The translations under genes were made by a program, and so were the position numbers. The notes under the pieces are model-generated. The model ran no database searches. It was not told where the DNA came from and saw nothing but the letters and a program-made list of their open reading frames with translations. A stretch of DNA of 64,000 bases from assembly GCA_900659855.1 (NCBI GenBank), contig CAACVI010000001.1, positions 441,963 to 505,962 on the forward strand, read 5' to 3'. Below are positions 52,687-62,781 of this stretch, piece after piece (the stretch's first letter is position 1; each line of letters begins with the position of its first letter). The DNA comes from Candidatus Desulfarcum epimagneticum. GTDB taxonomy: Bacteria > Desulfobacterota > Desulfobacteria > Desulfobacterales > CR-1.

Positions 52687-53994
52687 ATGAGCAAAACAGT
52701 TTCCAAAATCAAAGGCGCGGGTCTGGGCGCCTTGTTGTGGGCCGCGTGGGCGTCTCCGGCTTTCGCCGGTGAAGGCGTCCTGGACTCCGGGGACACGGCC
52801 TGGATGATCGTGGCCACGGCCATGGTGATGATGATGACGCCGGCCGGCCTGGCGCTTTTTTACGGCGGCATGTCGCGGTCCAAAAACCTGCTCAACACCA
52901 TCGCCATGACCTTCGCGGCCTACTGCGCGACCAGCGTGGTGTGGGTTTCCTGGGGCTACACCCTGGCGTTCGGCCCGGACCTGGGCGGAATCATCGGGGG
53001 GGCGAGTCATCTGTTTTTGAACGGAATCGGCGTGGACAGCGTGTCCGGGACCATTCCCTCACTGGTGTTCATTTTGTTCCAGATGACCTTCGCCTGCATC
53101 ACGGCGGCCCTGGTGCTGGGGGCGGTGGTGGACCGGATGAAATTTTCGTCCTGGATGGTGTTCACCGTTCTGTGGGTCACGCTGGTTTACTGCCCCGTCG
53201 CCCACTGGGCCTGGGGCGGCGGCTGGATGGGAGAAATGGGCGCCCTTGACTTTGCGGGCGGAAATGTGGTTCATATTAACGCGGGTGTGGCGGGTCTGGT
53301 GATGGCGCTGATTCTGGGAAAACGCCTGGGGTACGGCGAGCAGGCCATGTTCCCGTCCAGCATCGCCCTCACCTCCCTGGGCGCGGCCCTTTTGTGGTTT
53401 GGATGGTTCGGGTTCAACGCCGGAAGCGGCCTCGCGGCCAACGGTCTGGCCGGGATGGCCTTCCTGGTGACCAACACGTCCGCGGCCATGGGGGGCCTTG
53501 CATGGATGATCGCCGAATGGACGGTCACCAAAAAACCCACGGCCCTGGGAATCGCCTCGGGCGTGGTGGCCGGTCTGGTGGCCATCACCCCGGCCTCGGG
53601 GTTCGTGAATCTGCCCGCCTCCATCGTCATCGGCATGGTGTCGGGGCTCATCGGATTTTACAGCGTTTCCACCCTGAAACACAAGCTGGGCTACGACGAC
53701 TCCCTGGACGCCTTCGGGGTCCACGGCCTGTGCGGGGTATGGGGGGCGCTGGCGGTGGGTCTTTTCGCGGATCCCCGGGTGAGCGAGGGGGCCGCCGGCC
53801 TTTTTTATGGAAATCCCCGGCAGCTCTGGATCCAGATCGTGTCCATTGCGGCCACGGCGGCGTTTTCGGCCGTCGCCACCCTTGCGGCGGCGTTTTTGAC
53901 CCAAATCATCACAGGTGGATTGAGGGTGGAAAAAAGCGATGAAATACAAGGGCTTGACAACGCGCTTCACGGCGAGAGGGCCTTTGAGCTTTAA
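52687..53994 (+). CDS. amtB: Ammonium transporter
   Basis: A 435-residue Amt-family channel with a cleavable N-terminal signal (about 1-27) and eleven membrane helices. The twin pore histidines are present in GNVVHINAGVAG and DAFGVHGLCGVW; the selectivity region GGMSRSKNLL is standard. AmtB is closed by non-uridylylated PII, whose gene follows 54 bases downstream. Confidence 0.95.
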   Translation: MSKTVSKIKGAGLGALLWAAWASPAFAGEGVLDSGDTAWMIVATAMVMMMTPAGLALFYGGMSRSKNLLNTIAMTFAAYCATSVVWVSWGYTLAFGPDLGGIIGGASHLFLNGIGVDSVSGTIPSLVFILFQMTFACITAALVLGAVVDRMKFSSWMVFTVLWVTLVYCPVAHWAWGGGWMGEMGALDFAGGNVVHINAGVAGLVMALILGKRLGYGEQAMFPSSIALTSLGAALLWFGWFGFNAGSGLAANGLAGMAFLVTNTSAAMGGLAWMIAEWTVTKKPTALGIASGVVAGLVAITPASGFVNLPASIVIGMVSGLIGFYSVSTLKHKLGYDDSLDAFGVHGLCGVWGALAVGLFADPRVSEGAAGLFYGNPRQLWIQIVSIAATAAFSAVATLAAAFLTQIITGGLRVEKSDEIQGLDNALHGERAFEL

Positions 53995-54045
53995 GCGCTG
54001 TCATGAAGCGTTTATATAATAGATTGATTTTTAGCGGAGGTTTAA

Positions 54046-54387
<342 letters not shown>

Positions 54388-54393
54388 ATATTT

Positions 54394-54482
54394 GACGACA
54401 TCGTAAAAAATCCGATCTACGGCGTTGCCTCAATTAAAAATAATCGCCACGCCTTGTATATCGAATTTTTACGATGCCGTTT
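54394..54482. repeat. Repeat family A copy between glnB and glnA
   Basis: GACGACATCGTAAAAAATCC ... GGCGTTGCCTCAATTAAAAA at the left pairs with AAAATAATCGCCACGCCTTG ... TTTTTACGATGCCG at the right. As RNA it would form a long hairpin between two cotranscribed genes. Confidence 0.9.
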
Positions 54483-54529
54483 GATCCGTTTTTTGCGATT
54501 TTATCAATATTAAAGAGGAGAAAAACATC

Positions 54530-55942
54530 ATGGAAATCAAAAAAGCGCTTGAGCTGGCAAAAGAAAAAGGGGCCAAAGTGGCCGACATCCGTTTCCTGGA
54601 TTTTCCGGGTGTGTGGCAGCATTTCACCGTGCCCATCAGTGAGATTTCGGAGGACAGCTTTGAGGACGGATTCGGATTCGACGGCTCCAGCATCCGGGGC
54701 TGGCAGCCCATCAACGCCAGCGACATGCTGGTGATCCCGGACCCCTCCACCGCGAAAATCGATCCGTTTTTCGAGGTCCCGACCCTGGTCCTCATCGGCG
54801 ACATCGCCGATCCCCTGACCCGGGAGGCCTACACCCGGGATCCCCGGTTTGTGGCCAAAAAGGCCGAGGCCCATTTAAAAAGCTCGGGAATCGGCGACGT
54901 GGCCTACGTGGGGCCCGAGGCCGAGTTTTTTATTTTTGACGACATTCGCTTCGAGTCCTCAAAGAACCGGGCCTTTTATGAGATCGACTCCCTGGAGGCC
55001 TCCTGGAACACGGGCCGGGAAGAGTTTCCCAACCTGGGATACAAGCCCCGGCCGAAAGAGGGCTATTTCCCGGTTCCCCCCATGGACAAATTCCAGGACA
55101 TTCGAACCGAGATGCTTTTGACCCTGGAGTCTTTGGGGATCGATGTGGAATGCCAGCACCACGAGGTGGCCACGGCGGGCCAGGGCGAGATCGACATGCG
55201 CTTCAAACCCCTGCTTGAGATGGGGGACCAGCTCATGTGGTTCAAATATGTGCTCAAAAACGTGGCCTACAAGCACAACCACACCGTGACCTTTATGCCC
55301 AAGCCGATTTTCCAGGACAACGGAACCGGCATGCACACCCATTTGAGCATATGGAAAGACGGCGACCCGGTTTTCGCGGGTCAGGAGTACGCCGGGGTGT
55401 CCAAAGAGGCCCTTTACGCCATCGGCGGCATCCTGAAACACTGCAAGGCCCTTTGCGCCTTCACCAATCCCACCACCAATTCGTACAAGCGCCTGGTGCC
55501 GGGTTTTGAGGCGCCCGTGAACCTGGCGTACTCCAGCCGGAACCGAAGCGCCGCCGTCCGGATTCCCATGTACTCCTCGTCCCCCAAGGCCAAACGCATC
55601 GAGTTCCGCACCCCGGACCCGTCCTGCAACGGCTACCTGGCCTTTTCCGCCGTTCTCATGGCGGCCCTGGACGGCATCGAAAACAAGATCGACCCGGGCG
55701 ATCCGCTGGACAAAAACATCTACGATCTGCCCCCCGAGGAGCTTTCCGGGCTGGAATCGGCCCCGGGCTCTTTGGAGGAGGCGCTGGACGCGCTGGACGC
55801 GGACCGCGAATTTCTCATGAAGGGGGACGTGTTCACCCAGGACCTCATCGACACATGGATTGAGTACAAAACCGAGAACGAGGCGGTGGAGGTGAGGCTC
55901 AGGCCCCATCCCCATGAGTTTTACCTGTATTACGATATATAA
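54530..55942 (+). CDS. glnA: Glutamine synthetase type I
   Basis: A 470-residue GSI enzyme making glutamine from glutamate and ammonia. Marks include [10 protein letters not shown], the GPEAEFF metal-binding segment, [13 protein letters not shown], and Tyr398 in [10 protein letters not shown], the adenylylation site, so it is the beta type controlled by GlnE (not in this window). AGAGGAG precedes the start. It is the fourth gene of the nitrogen cluster. Confidence 0.97.
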   Translation: MEIKKALELAKEKGAKVADIRFLDFPGVWQHFTVPISEISEDSFEDGFGFDGSSIRGWQPINASDMLVIPDPSTAKIDPFFEVPTLVLIGDIADPLTREAYTRDPRFVAKKAEAHLKSSGIGDVAYVGPEAEFFIFDDIRFESSKNRAFYEIDSLEASWNTGREEFPNLGYKPRPKEGYFPVPPMDKFQDIRTEMLLTLESLGIDVECQHHEVATAGQGEIDMRFKPLLEMGDQLMWFKYVLKNVAYKHNHTVTFMPKPIFQDNGTGMHTHLSIWKDGDPVFAGQEYAGVSKEALYAIGGILKHCKALCAFTNPTTNSYKRLVPGFEAPVNLAYSSRNRSAAVRIPMYSSSPKAKRIEFRTPDPSCNGYLAFSAVLMAALDGIENKIDPGDPLDKNIYDLPPEELSGLESAPGSLEEALDALDADREFLMKGDVFTQDLIDTWIEYKTENEAVEVRLRPHPHEFYLYYDI

Positions 55943-55994
55943 ACCCAACACTGTTTTGAGGGTTTTTCGAAGAACAGGAAAAAGGAGAAAGCGA

Positions 55995-56348
55995 ATGTCC
56001 AAAATCGCCATACTGTACTGCAAAAAGGTCAAGGATCACTCGTGCATCGCCTGCGCGAAATGTTACAAGGGAATCGCGGAGAAAAACGGGGAGTTTGCCC
56101 GGCACGAGGAGATTGAGCTGGCGGCCATGACCGATTGCGGAGATTGCCCCGGCATCGCGGTCCCAAGGGTCAAACTGCTGACCGAGGTGACGAACAATCT
56201 GGATCGGCCCCTGGACGCCGTTCACCTGGGCACCTGTGTCAAGATGGCCATGGAGACGGCGGACTGCCCCATTGATTTCGACGACCTTAAAATCACGCTG
56301 GAGAAAAAATTCGGTCTGGACCTGATTTTGGGGACCCATTCCTATTAA
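55995..56348 (+). CDS. CGGC-domain-like cysteine-rich protein
   Basis: A 117-residue protein that resembles the CGGC-domain family of predicted metal- or redox-binding proteins of anaerobes. The hallmark is altered to CGDC (MTDCGDCPGIAVPR), and further cysteines occur as SCIACAKCYKG, LGTCVKMAMETADCP. It lacks a signal peptide. It begins 52 bases after glnA with a good AAAGGAG site and may be cotranscribed, but a role in nitrogen metabolism is unproven. Confidence 0.7.
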   Translation: MSKIAILYCKKVKDHSCIACAKCYKGIAEKNGEFARHEEIELAAMTDCGDCPGIAVPRVKLLTEVTNNLDRPLDAVHLGTCVKMAMETADCPIDFDDLKITLEKKFGLDLILGTHSY

Positions 56349-56376
56349 ATCGTGCTCCATCGAAATGTGATTCCAT

Positions 56377-56440
56377 GCCTTCGGGAAGGGGAGGCGGGAC
56401 CCGTCCCCCTCCTTCCCGAAGGCCCTTTCCTTCCCTTCTT
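56377..56440 (+). terminator. Probable terminator after the CGGC-domain gene
   Basis: A 13-bp perfect stem GCCTTCGGGAAGG / CCTTCCCGAAGGC (56377-56389 with 56411-56423), extended by GGGGAGG/CCTCC-type pairs, followed by a pyrimidine-rich tail. The T run is interrupted by C. Confidence 0.65.
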
Positions 56441-56473
56441 CAGACATTTGTCTCGCCCGCGCCATGTTTTTTA

Positions 56474-56502
56474 TTGACATTCCGGCGGCTTTTCGACATA
56501 AA
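56474..56502 (+). promoter_or_regulatory. Promoter of the acyl-CoA ligase gene
   Basis: TTGACA (56474-56479), 17 bases, CATAAA (56497-56502). The start codon is about 100 bases downstream. Confidence 0.55.
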
Positions 56503-56604
56503 TACATTCAAATTCCGTTCATAAAATAAATTTATCTTAGGGCTTTGTTCCGGATTTTGGCCCGGCGGGCGTTTTTCCGCGTCTCCCGGGGAAAGGAGAG
56601 AGGC

Positions 56605-58320
56605 GTGTATTCGGAAAGATTCTGGAAAAAAAATTGGGACCCGGGGCTCGACGATTTGGCGCCGGAAGAGTTTGAGACCACTTATGTGGAGATGGTCAGG
56701 GAAACCTTTCAAGCGTTTCCGGATAAAACGGCGTTTGGCTTTCTGGGCATGGAAATGACATTCAGGGAGCTGGATTCATACGCCGGCCGGTTCGCCGGTA
56801 TGCTGATGGAAAACGGGTTTGAAAAGGGCGATGTGGTGGGAATCAACCTGCCCAACATTCCGGAGTACCCCATTTCCATCATCGGGGCGCTGAGGGCGGG
56901 ATGCGTGGTGTCCGGCGTCTCGCCTCTTCTGTCCGCCGATCAGATCAAATATCAGCTCAACGACCTGGCGAGCCAGGGAAAGCGGACGGCCCTGGTCACC
57001 CTTGACGCCGTTTTCGAAGGGCAGATCGCCAAAATCGCCCCGGACATGCCCGGGGTTGAGCTGATTGTGGCCACCGGCGTTCTGGGTTTTTTGCCCAGGT
57101 GGAAACAGACCCTTGCCCGGGTTTTGAAAAAAGTCCCCTCGGGAAAGATCGGCCCCCTTTCCGGGAAAAAGGTTCTGGATTTTCACAAAGATGTTCTGGG
57201 GGGCCGTTTTGCCCCTGCGCCGGATGTGAAAACGGCCCCGGACGACCTGGGCTGGATTTACTATACCGGGGGAACCACCGGACCGGCCAAGGGGGCCATG
57301 CTGACCCAGCGGAATGTGGCCCACAATATCATGGCCCTGTCCAGGTGGCTGGGGTGGGAAAAGGGAAAGGGAACCCTGGTCTCCGGGTTTCCCATGTTCC
57401 ACGTGGCCGGGACCGCGGTGTGCCAGTGCGCCCTTTATTTCGGATGGACCCAGGCGCTGATTCCCAACCCCAGGGACACGGGTCATATCTGCCGGGAAAT
57501 CAAAAAATACCGGCCCTCCGTTATGGTCAATGTCCCGTCTCTTTACCAGATTCTTATGGCCGATGAAACATTCAGGGCGCTGGATCATTCAGCCCTTGAG
57601 ACATGCCTCTCCGCCGCCGCCCCCTTTCCCCTGGAATCTCAAAAGGAGCTGGAGGAGGTGATCGGGAAGGGAAAGATACTGGAGCTGTATGGAATGACCG
57701 AGACATCCCCCGTGTCCGCCATGAATCCATCTTTGGGGGTGAAGAAGCTCGGTTCGGTGGGCATGCCTTTTTTGAACACCGAGTGCAAACTGGCGGACCC
57801 GTCCACCGGCGAGGAGGTTCCCCTGGGAGAGCCCGGGGAGATTTGCATGAAAGGCCCGCTGGTGATGAAGGGATACCTCAACAAGCCCGAGGAAACCCAA
57901 AACGCCATAGACAAAGACGGATATATGCGAACCGGGGATGTGGGAATCATGGACAGTGACGGATACATCCGGATCGTGGACCGGACAAAGGACATGATTA
58001 TTGTGGGCGGGTTCAAGGTTTTTTCAAGCAAGGTGGAGGAGACCCTCTCAGGGCATCCGGGAGCGGCCATGACCGCGCTCATCGGAGTCGAAAATCCGGA
58101 TCGCCCGGGATCGGAGTTTGTCAAGGCCTTTGTCCAGCCGGCGCCGTCCTTCACAGGGGATGAAAACGATCTCAAGGATGACATCCTTCGATATGCCGGG
58201 GAAACGCTGGCGGCCTACGAGACGCCCAAGCTCATTGAAATCGTGGACGAAATTCCCCTGACGGCGGTGGGAAAAATAGACAAAAAGGTATTGCGGGCAA
58301 TGGAAAAAGACCGGACGTGA
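56605..58320 (+). CDS. Long-chain fatty acid-CoA ligase-like protein (AMP-forming)
   Basis: A 571-residue ANL-family ligase that activates a carboxylate with ATP and CoA. The AMP-binding motif YYTGGTTGPAKGAML is near 219, followed by LYGMTETSPVS, the GYMRTGDVGIMDSDGYI motif and the C-terminal lysine region PLTAVGKIDKKVL. The GTG at 56605 is chosen since GAAAGGAGAG precedes it; a TTG 60 bases upstream has no site. Fatty or aromatic acids are possible substrates. It converges on the sigma-54 activator gene. Confidence 0.9.
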   Translation: MYSERFWKKNWDPGLDDLAPEEFETTYVEMVRETFQAFPDKTAFGFLGMEMTFRELDSYAGRFAGMLMENGFEKGDVVGINLPNIPEYPISIIGALRAGCVVSGVSPLLSADQIKYQLNDLASQGKRTALVTLDAVFEGQIAKIAPDMPGVELIVATGVLGFLPRWKQTLARVLKKVPSGKIGPLSGKKVLDFHKDVLGGRFAPAPDVKTAPDDLGWIYYTGGTTGPAKGAMLTQRNVAHNIMALSRWLGWEKGKGTLVSGFPMFHVAGTAVCQCALYFGWTQALIPNPRDTGHICREIKKYRPSVMVNVPSLYQILMADETFRALDHSALETCLSAAAPFPLESQKELEEVIGKGKILELYGMTETSPVSAMNPSLGVKKLGSVGMPFLNTECKLADPSTGEEVPLGEPGEICMKGPLVMKGYLNKPEETQNAIDKDGYMRTGDVGIMDSDGYIRIVDRTKDMIIVGGFKVFSSKVEETLSGHPGAAMTALIGVENPDRPGSEFVKAFVQPAPSFTGDENDLKDDILRYAGETLAAYETPKLIEIVDEIPLTAVGKIDKKVLRAMEKDRT

Positions 58321-58351
58321 CGCCCTGTTCGCCCCGTTCGGCCGGGTCCGC

Positions 58352-59908
58352 TCAGGATTCCGGCCGGGGCGTCGGCTCGTTTGGGCGGCGGCGCGTTTTG
58401 GGGTCCACGCCGTGCTTTTGGGCCTTGTAGGAGAATTTTCTCACCGTGGTCCCGAGCAGGCCCGCCGCCTTTTTCATGTTTCCCCGGGCGCTTTTGAGCG
58501 CGTCGGTGATCATCTCGATCTCCAGTCCGGCCACGGCCTCCTCCAGGGAAAGATGGGTCAGGGCGCCGGATTCTTTGGGGGTCTGAAGGGTGGGGGGCAG
58601 GTCCAGGGCCTGGATGACGTTTCGCTCGCACACCAAAACGGCGCGCTCGATGCAGTTTTCCAGCTCCCGGACGTTTCCGGGCCAGTGGTAGTCCATGAGC
58701 ATGTCGATGGCCGGGGTGGAAAAACGCCTCACGTCCTTGTGGTTTTCCAGCGCGTATTTTTCCAGGAAATGGTCCGCCAAAAGCAGGATGTCGGTTTTTC
58801 GCTCCCTTAAAGGGGGCATGTAGATGGGAAACACATTTAGGCGGTAATACAAATCCCCCCGGAAGGTCTCGTTTTCCACCGCGTCCTCCAGGTTCTTATT
58901 GGTGGCCGCGACGATCCGGACATCCACCCGGATGGTTTTTTCGCCCCCGACCCGCTCAAATTCCTTTTCCTGCAAAAATCTCAAAAGTTTGGCCTGGACA
59001 TCGGGGCTGATGGAGCCGATTTCGTCCAGGAACACCGTTCCTTTGTTCGCCAGATCGAATTTACCGGGCTTTCGTTTCACCGCGCCGGTGAAGGCCCCTT
59101 TTTCGTGGCCGAAAAGCTCGCTTTCGATGAGGTTTGCGGGAAGGGCCGCGCAGTTGATCTTCACAAAGGGTTTTTTCGACCGGGGGCTGTTGTAGTGAAT
59201 GGAGTTGGCGGCCAGCTCCTTTCCGGTGCCGCTTTCCCCCCGGATCAGGACCGTGGCGTTGGAGCCGCAGACCTGGGAGATCATCTGGAAAACCTCTCTC
59301 ATCTTGTTGCTGGACCCGATGATATTGGTGATGCGGTAGTTTTTTTTCAGCTCGTTTCGCAGGCGTTTGTTTTCGTCCCTGAGCTTTTTTTTCTCCAGAA
59401 TGGCCATCTCGAGGTGAATGACATGCCGGGCGATCATGGTGGCGATGACGGACAGAAGCTTTTCCCCGGTCTCAAGGGAGCAGGCGTCCTCGTAGGGTTT
59501 GTCCACGCTCAAGGTCCCGATGACCCGCTCTCCTTTTTTGATGGGCACGCACAGGTAGGAGGTCTCCATCCGGTCTTTGATCCCCCGGGAAGAGGCGCGG
59601 TTTAAAAAAAGAGGCTCCTGGCTGATCTTGGGAATGACGATGGCCCGGCCGGTTTCAATCACCTTTCCGGTGACGCCCTCACCGGGCTTGTACTTGACCG
59701 ACTGGATGGTTTTTTCCGAAAGACCGTGGGCCACCTGGATATTTATTTCGTTGCGAAGGGAGTCGAAAATTGTTATGGTTCCCCTTTCCATGTTCATGGA
59801 GGAGGACAGGATCTCCATGGTTTTGTAAAGGGATTTTTTAAGGCCGAACCGGGCGTTGAGCGCCTCGGCGATTTCGTAAAGGATCGTGATTTCCGCGTTT
59901 TTTTCCAT
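58352..59908 (-). CDS. Sigma-54-dependent transcriptional activator (NifA-like: GAF, AAA+, HTH)
   Basis: A 518-residue enhancer-binding protein: GAF sensor domain about 20-165, AAA+ domain about 195-420 with Walker [10 protein letters not shown], the sigma-54 contact loop GAFTGA and Walker [10 protein letters not shown], then a Fis-type HTH near 470-505. The layout equals NifA, but many other activators share it and no nif gene is in view. The ATG at 59908 is used; an in-frame ATG at 59926 is an alternative. The ending [16 protein letters not shown] is a short unstructured tail. Targets are unknown; the sigma-54 promoter at 49879 is one option. Confidence 0.88.
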   Translation of the reverse strand: MEKNAEITILYEIAEALNARFGLKKSLYKTMEILSSSMNMERGTITIFDSLRNEINIQVAHGLSEKTIQSVKYKPGEGVTGKVIETGRAIVIPKISQEPLFLNRASSRGIKDRMETSYLCVPIKKGERVIGTLSVDKPYEDACSLETGEKLLSVIATMIARHVIHLEMAILEKKKLRDENKRLRNELKKNYRITNIIGSSNKMREVFQMISQVCGSNATVLIRGESGTGKELAANSIHYNSPRSKKPFVKINCAALPANLIESELFGHEKGAFTGAVKRKPGKFDLANKGTVFLDEIGSISPDVQAKLLRFLQEKEFERVGGEKTIRVDVRIVAATNKNLEDAVENETFRGDLYYRLNVFPIYMPPLRERKTDILLLADHFLEKYALENHKDVRRFSTPAIDMLMDYHWPGNVRELENCIERAVLVCERNVIQALDLPPTLQTPKESGALTHLSLEEAVAGLEIEMITDALKSARGNMKKAAGLLGTTVRKFSYKAQKHGVDPKTRRRPNEPTPRPES

Positions 59909-59970
59909 AACCAGACCCCATAACATACTGGCGTTTCAAAGCAACCCCTTTTTCTTCAAACGGATCGAAA

Positions 59971-61164
59971 ATGATTCTTCACATTGACATGGACGCCTTT
60001 TACGCCTCTGTGGAGCGTCTGGACAACCCCGCGCTCAAGGGGCTGCCCCTCATCGTGGGGGGGCTGTCAAAACGAAGCGTGGTGGCCGCCGCGAGCTACG
60101 AGGCCCGCCGTTTCGGGGTTCATTCGGCCATGCCCATTTTCATGGCCCGGGAAAAATGTCCGCAGGCTGTGATCCTTCCCCCCCGGATGCGCCGCTACAA
60201 AGAGGTGTCCCGCAAAGTCATGGCCATTTTAAACCGTTTCTCTCCCCTGGTGGAGGCGGCGTCCATCGACGAGGCGTATGTGGACGCGGCCGGGTGCCGG
60301 CGGCTTTTCGGGACCCCGAAGGACATGGCGGCTGAGGTCAAATCCGCCGTTGAAAAGGAGCTGGGCCTGACCTGCTCGGTGGGGGTGGCGGAAAACAAGT
60401 TCCTGGCCAAGATCGCCTCAGACCTTGAAAAGCCCGACGGCCTGACCCTGGTGCCCCGGGAAAAATCCCTGGAGTTTATTCAAACCCTTCCCCTTGAAAA
60501 AGTTCCCGGGGTGGGCCGCGAGACCCGGAAACGTTTAAAGGCCCTGGGGGCGGTTTTTTTGGGGGATATCGGGAAGCTCCCGGGAAAAACCCTGGAGAAA
60601 AAGATGGGAAAGGCCGGCGCCCGGCTGGAGGCGCTGTCCCGCTGCCTGGACCCCTCGCCCGTGAAGCCCCATCGATTTCCCAAGTCGGTCAGCGCGGAAA
60701 AGACCCTCATGGAGGACACCGCCGACCTGGGCGTTTTAAACGCCTGTCTGCTCAAACAGTCGGGGGACCTGGCCCGGGAGCTGAGAAGGCTCAAGGTCAA
60801 GGCCAAAACCGTCTCCATTAAAATCAAACACGCGGATTTCACCCTGGTCACCCGGTCCCGTTCCCTGCCCGCGCCCGTCCAGTCTTCCCGGGATATCTTC
60901 ACAGAATCGTCCCGGCTCCTTCAACATTATCCCCTGTCCCAAAAGGCCCGCCTCATCGGGGTGTCGGCGTCGGGCTTTGTGGCCGAAAACGCCCCGGTCC
61001 AGATGGAGCTTTTCCCGGCCGGCCGGGACGAGCGCCGCGCGTGGGAAAAGCTGGACCGGGCTGTGGACGCCATCTATGAAAAGCATGGGAGGGAGGTGGT
61101 GAAAATGGCGTCAAACTTAAATCCCCGGAATCCTGAAGACACGAGAGGAATTTTAAAACCATGA
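59971..61164 (+). CDS. dinB: DNA polymerase IV (Y-family)
   Basis: A 397-residue translesion polymerase. Catalytic motifs HIDMDAFYASVE at the start and SIDEAYVD near 102 hold the metal-binding acids; helix-hairpin-helix PLEKVPGVGRETRKRL and the little-finger domain follow. The start codon is divergent from the activator gene with 62 bases between. No LexA-type operator was seen. It overlaps the next gene by four bases. Confidence 0.95.
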   Translation: MILHIDMDAFYASVERLDNPALKGLPLIVGGLSKRSVVAAASYEARRFGVHSAMPIFMAREKCPQAVILPPRMRRYKEVSRKVMAILNRFSPLVEAASIDEAYVDAAGCRRLFGTPKDMAAEVKSAVEKELGLTCSVGVAENKFLAKIASDLEKPDGLTLVPREKSLEFIQTLPLEKVPGVGRETRKRLKALGAVFLGDIGKLPGKTLEKKMGKAGARLEALSRCLDPSPVKPHRFPKSVSAEKTLMEDTADLGVLNACLLKQSGDLARELRRLKVKAKTVSIKIKHADFTLVTRSRSLPAPVQSSRDIFTESSRLLQHYPLSQKARLIGVSASGFVAENAPVQMELFPAGRDERRAWEKLDRAVDAIYEKHGREVVKMASNLNPRNPEDTRGILKP

Positions 61165-62000
61165 TCATCGACTGCCACACCCATATTTTCCCGCCTGAGA
61201 TTCGCGACGCCCGGGAAAAGTATTTTGCCTCGGAAAGCGCGTTTAAACTTTTGTATGAATCGGAAAAATCCAAACTTCGCGGGGCCCGGGACCTCATCCG
61301 GCGCATGGATGAGCAGGGGGTGGACCGGTCGGTGGTTTTCGGGTTCCCCTGGCGCTCCCCGGAGGTTTTCAGGCGCCACAACGACTATATCATGGAGGCC
61401 GCGGCCCGGCATCCCGGCCGCCTCATCGGCCTGGGATGCTTTGATCCCTCCAGCCCGGAGGCGCCGTCCGAGGCGCGGCGGTGTCTGGACGCCGGTCTTT
61501 CGGGCATCGGGGAGCTGGCGTTTTACGAGTCGGACATGGACGGGGCCTCGGCCGATGCGATGGCGCCGATCATGGACCTGTGCCGGGAGCGAAACGCGCC
61601 GGTTCTGATCCACGCCAACGAGCCCCTGGGGCATGTGTATCCCGGAAAGGCCCCCAACACCCTGGGGGGAATTTACCGGTTTTTAAAACGCTTTCCCGAA
61701 AATCGCATGGTCCTGGCCCACTGGGGCGGGGGCGTTTTTTTCTTCCATCTTTTAAAAAAAGAGGTCAAGTCGGTTTTAAAAAACGTCTTTTTCGACACCG
61801 CCGCCTCCCCGTTTCTGTACGACCCCGCCATCTACCCCACCGCCGCGGGAATTGTCGGGCCTGAGAAGATACTCTTCGGCAGCGATTATCCCCTTATTCA
61901 TCCCCGGCGGTATTTCAACGAAATGGCTGAATCGGGCCTTCAAAAAGACGCTATGGAGGCTATTTTGGGGAAAAACGCCGCGGCGGTTTTTGGGTTTTGA
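61161..62000 (+). CDS. Amidohydrolase-2 family metal-dependent hydrolase
   Basis: A 279-residue TIM-barrel hydrolase. It begins MIIDCHTHIFPPEI with the HxH metal site, and has IHANEPLGH, LAHWGGG and FGSDYPLIHP with the late aspartate. Family members decarboxylate or hydrolyse cyclic and aromatic acids; the substrate here is not known. The start overlaps dinB by four bases, so they are coupled. Confidence 0.85.
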   Translation: MIIDCHTHIFPPEIRDAREKYFASESAFKLLYESEKSKLRGARDLIRRMDEQGVDRSVVFGFPWRSPEVFRRHNDYIMEAAARHPGRLIGLGCFDPSSPEAPSEARRCLDAGLSGIGELAFYESDMDGASADAMAPIMDLCRERNAPVLIHANEPLGHVYPGKAPNTLGGIYRFLKRFPENRMVLAHWGGGVFFFHLLKKEVKSVLKNVFFDTAASPFLYDPAIYPTAAGIVGPEKILFGSDYPLIHPRRYFNEMAESGLQKDAMEAILGKNAAAVFGF

Positions 62001-62067
62001 GGGGGTTGTGGAAAGTCTGATCTGTCGTCGGCCGCCGGATATCTTTTGTTGCAAAACCGGGTCTAAG

Positions 62068-62247
62068 CGTTGTATAAACAGGGCAGATGAAGCTGTTCTG
62101 GTTGCCGAGGCTCTTGTGCGGAATGACGCGGTTCCGAAACAGTTTGGTGAAGATGCCTTGCATATTGCCATTTGAGCGGTTAATGGAATAGATTTTCTGT
62201 TAACATGGAATTGCAAACATCTTGCCAAAACAAGGAACTTGGCCTGA
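62068..62247 (+). pseudogene. Degraded PIN-domain toxin gene
   Basis: The frame reads ADEAVLVAEALVRNDAVPKQ then FGEDALHIAI, an in-frame TGA at 62173-62175, and AVNGIDFLLTWNCKHLAKTR before TGA at 62245. The DALHIAI.AVxGxDFLLTWNCKHLA pattern is the C-terminal half of a known VapC-like PIN family; the N-terminal half with its first acidic residue is missing. Upstream VESLICRRPPDI may be a remnant of the N-terminus. It is a decayed toxin without antitoxin. Confidence 0.65.
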
Positions 62248-62319
62248 CTGCGCTCGCGGGTCAGCGCGGCCATATTATTCGCCCGTTCCCTTTTTGAGCA
62301 GGCCAAATGGAGATAAACG

Positions 62320-62781
62320 ATGGCGATTGGCAAACAAGTCATTCAGGAATTTTGGCGACGCTCCGCTCCTCTGTACGAGTACGCCGGTCTGATTGTTGAG
62401 TCTGCTGAAAACGGCGTCTATCGATGTCGTATGCCGTTAAATGAGCGGACTGGAAATCATATGAATACGGTTCATGCCGCGGTCCAGTGGGCGGCCGCCG
62501 AGGTTTTAGGCGGGATAGCAGGAGTCGCAGTTTTAGGGACTGACCTTGAAAACTTTTACGGAGCGGTTCGCTCCGTGTCGATTGAATTCCTGAAACCGGC
62601 GCGTACGGCCATCATCGCGGAAACATTATTTGGGGAACGAGAAGCGATTCGATTGAAGCGCCTCTTGTCTGATGGCGCGGAAGCCACATGGCGGTTGAGC
62701 GCGGAAATTAGGGACGAGTCAGGCGATATCGTCGCCACATCTGAAGCTGAGTATATCATCAGACCGTGGCGTGCGGCCTGA
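62320..62781 (+). CDS. Hotdog-fold protein, DUF4442/thioesterase-like
   Basis: A 153-residue single-domain protein. NHMNTVHAAVQWAAAEVLGG followed by SVSIEFLKPARTAIIAE and a TSEAEYIIRP strand fit the hotdog fold of PaaI/DUF4442-type thioesterases. The catalytic residues typical of PaaI are not clearly seen. Its base composition is lower in GC than the neighbours, and it follows a decayed toxin gene, so it may be a recent arrival. Substrate unknown. Confidence 0.75.
   Translation: MAIGKQVIQEFWRRSAPLYEYAGLIVESAENGVYRCRMPLNERTGNHMNTVHAAVQWAAAEVLGGIAGVAVLGTDLENFYGAVRSVSIEFLKPARTAIIAETLFGEREAIRLKRLLSDGAEATWRLSAEIRDESGDIVATSEAEYIIRPWRAA

Noticed and set aside
62173..62175. In-frame TGA in the PIN-like frame as a third selenocysteine codon
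   Set aside because: The homologous position is an alanine-like small residue, not cysteine, no SECIS-like hairpin follows, and the N-terminal half of the gene is missing; decay explains it better.
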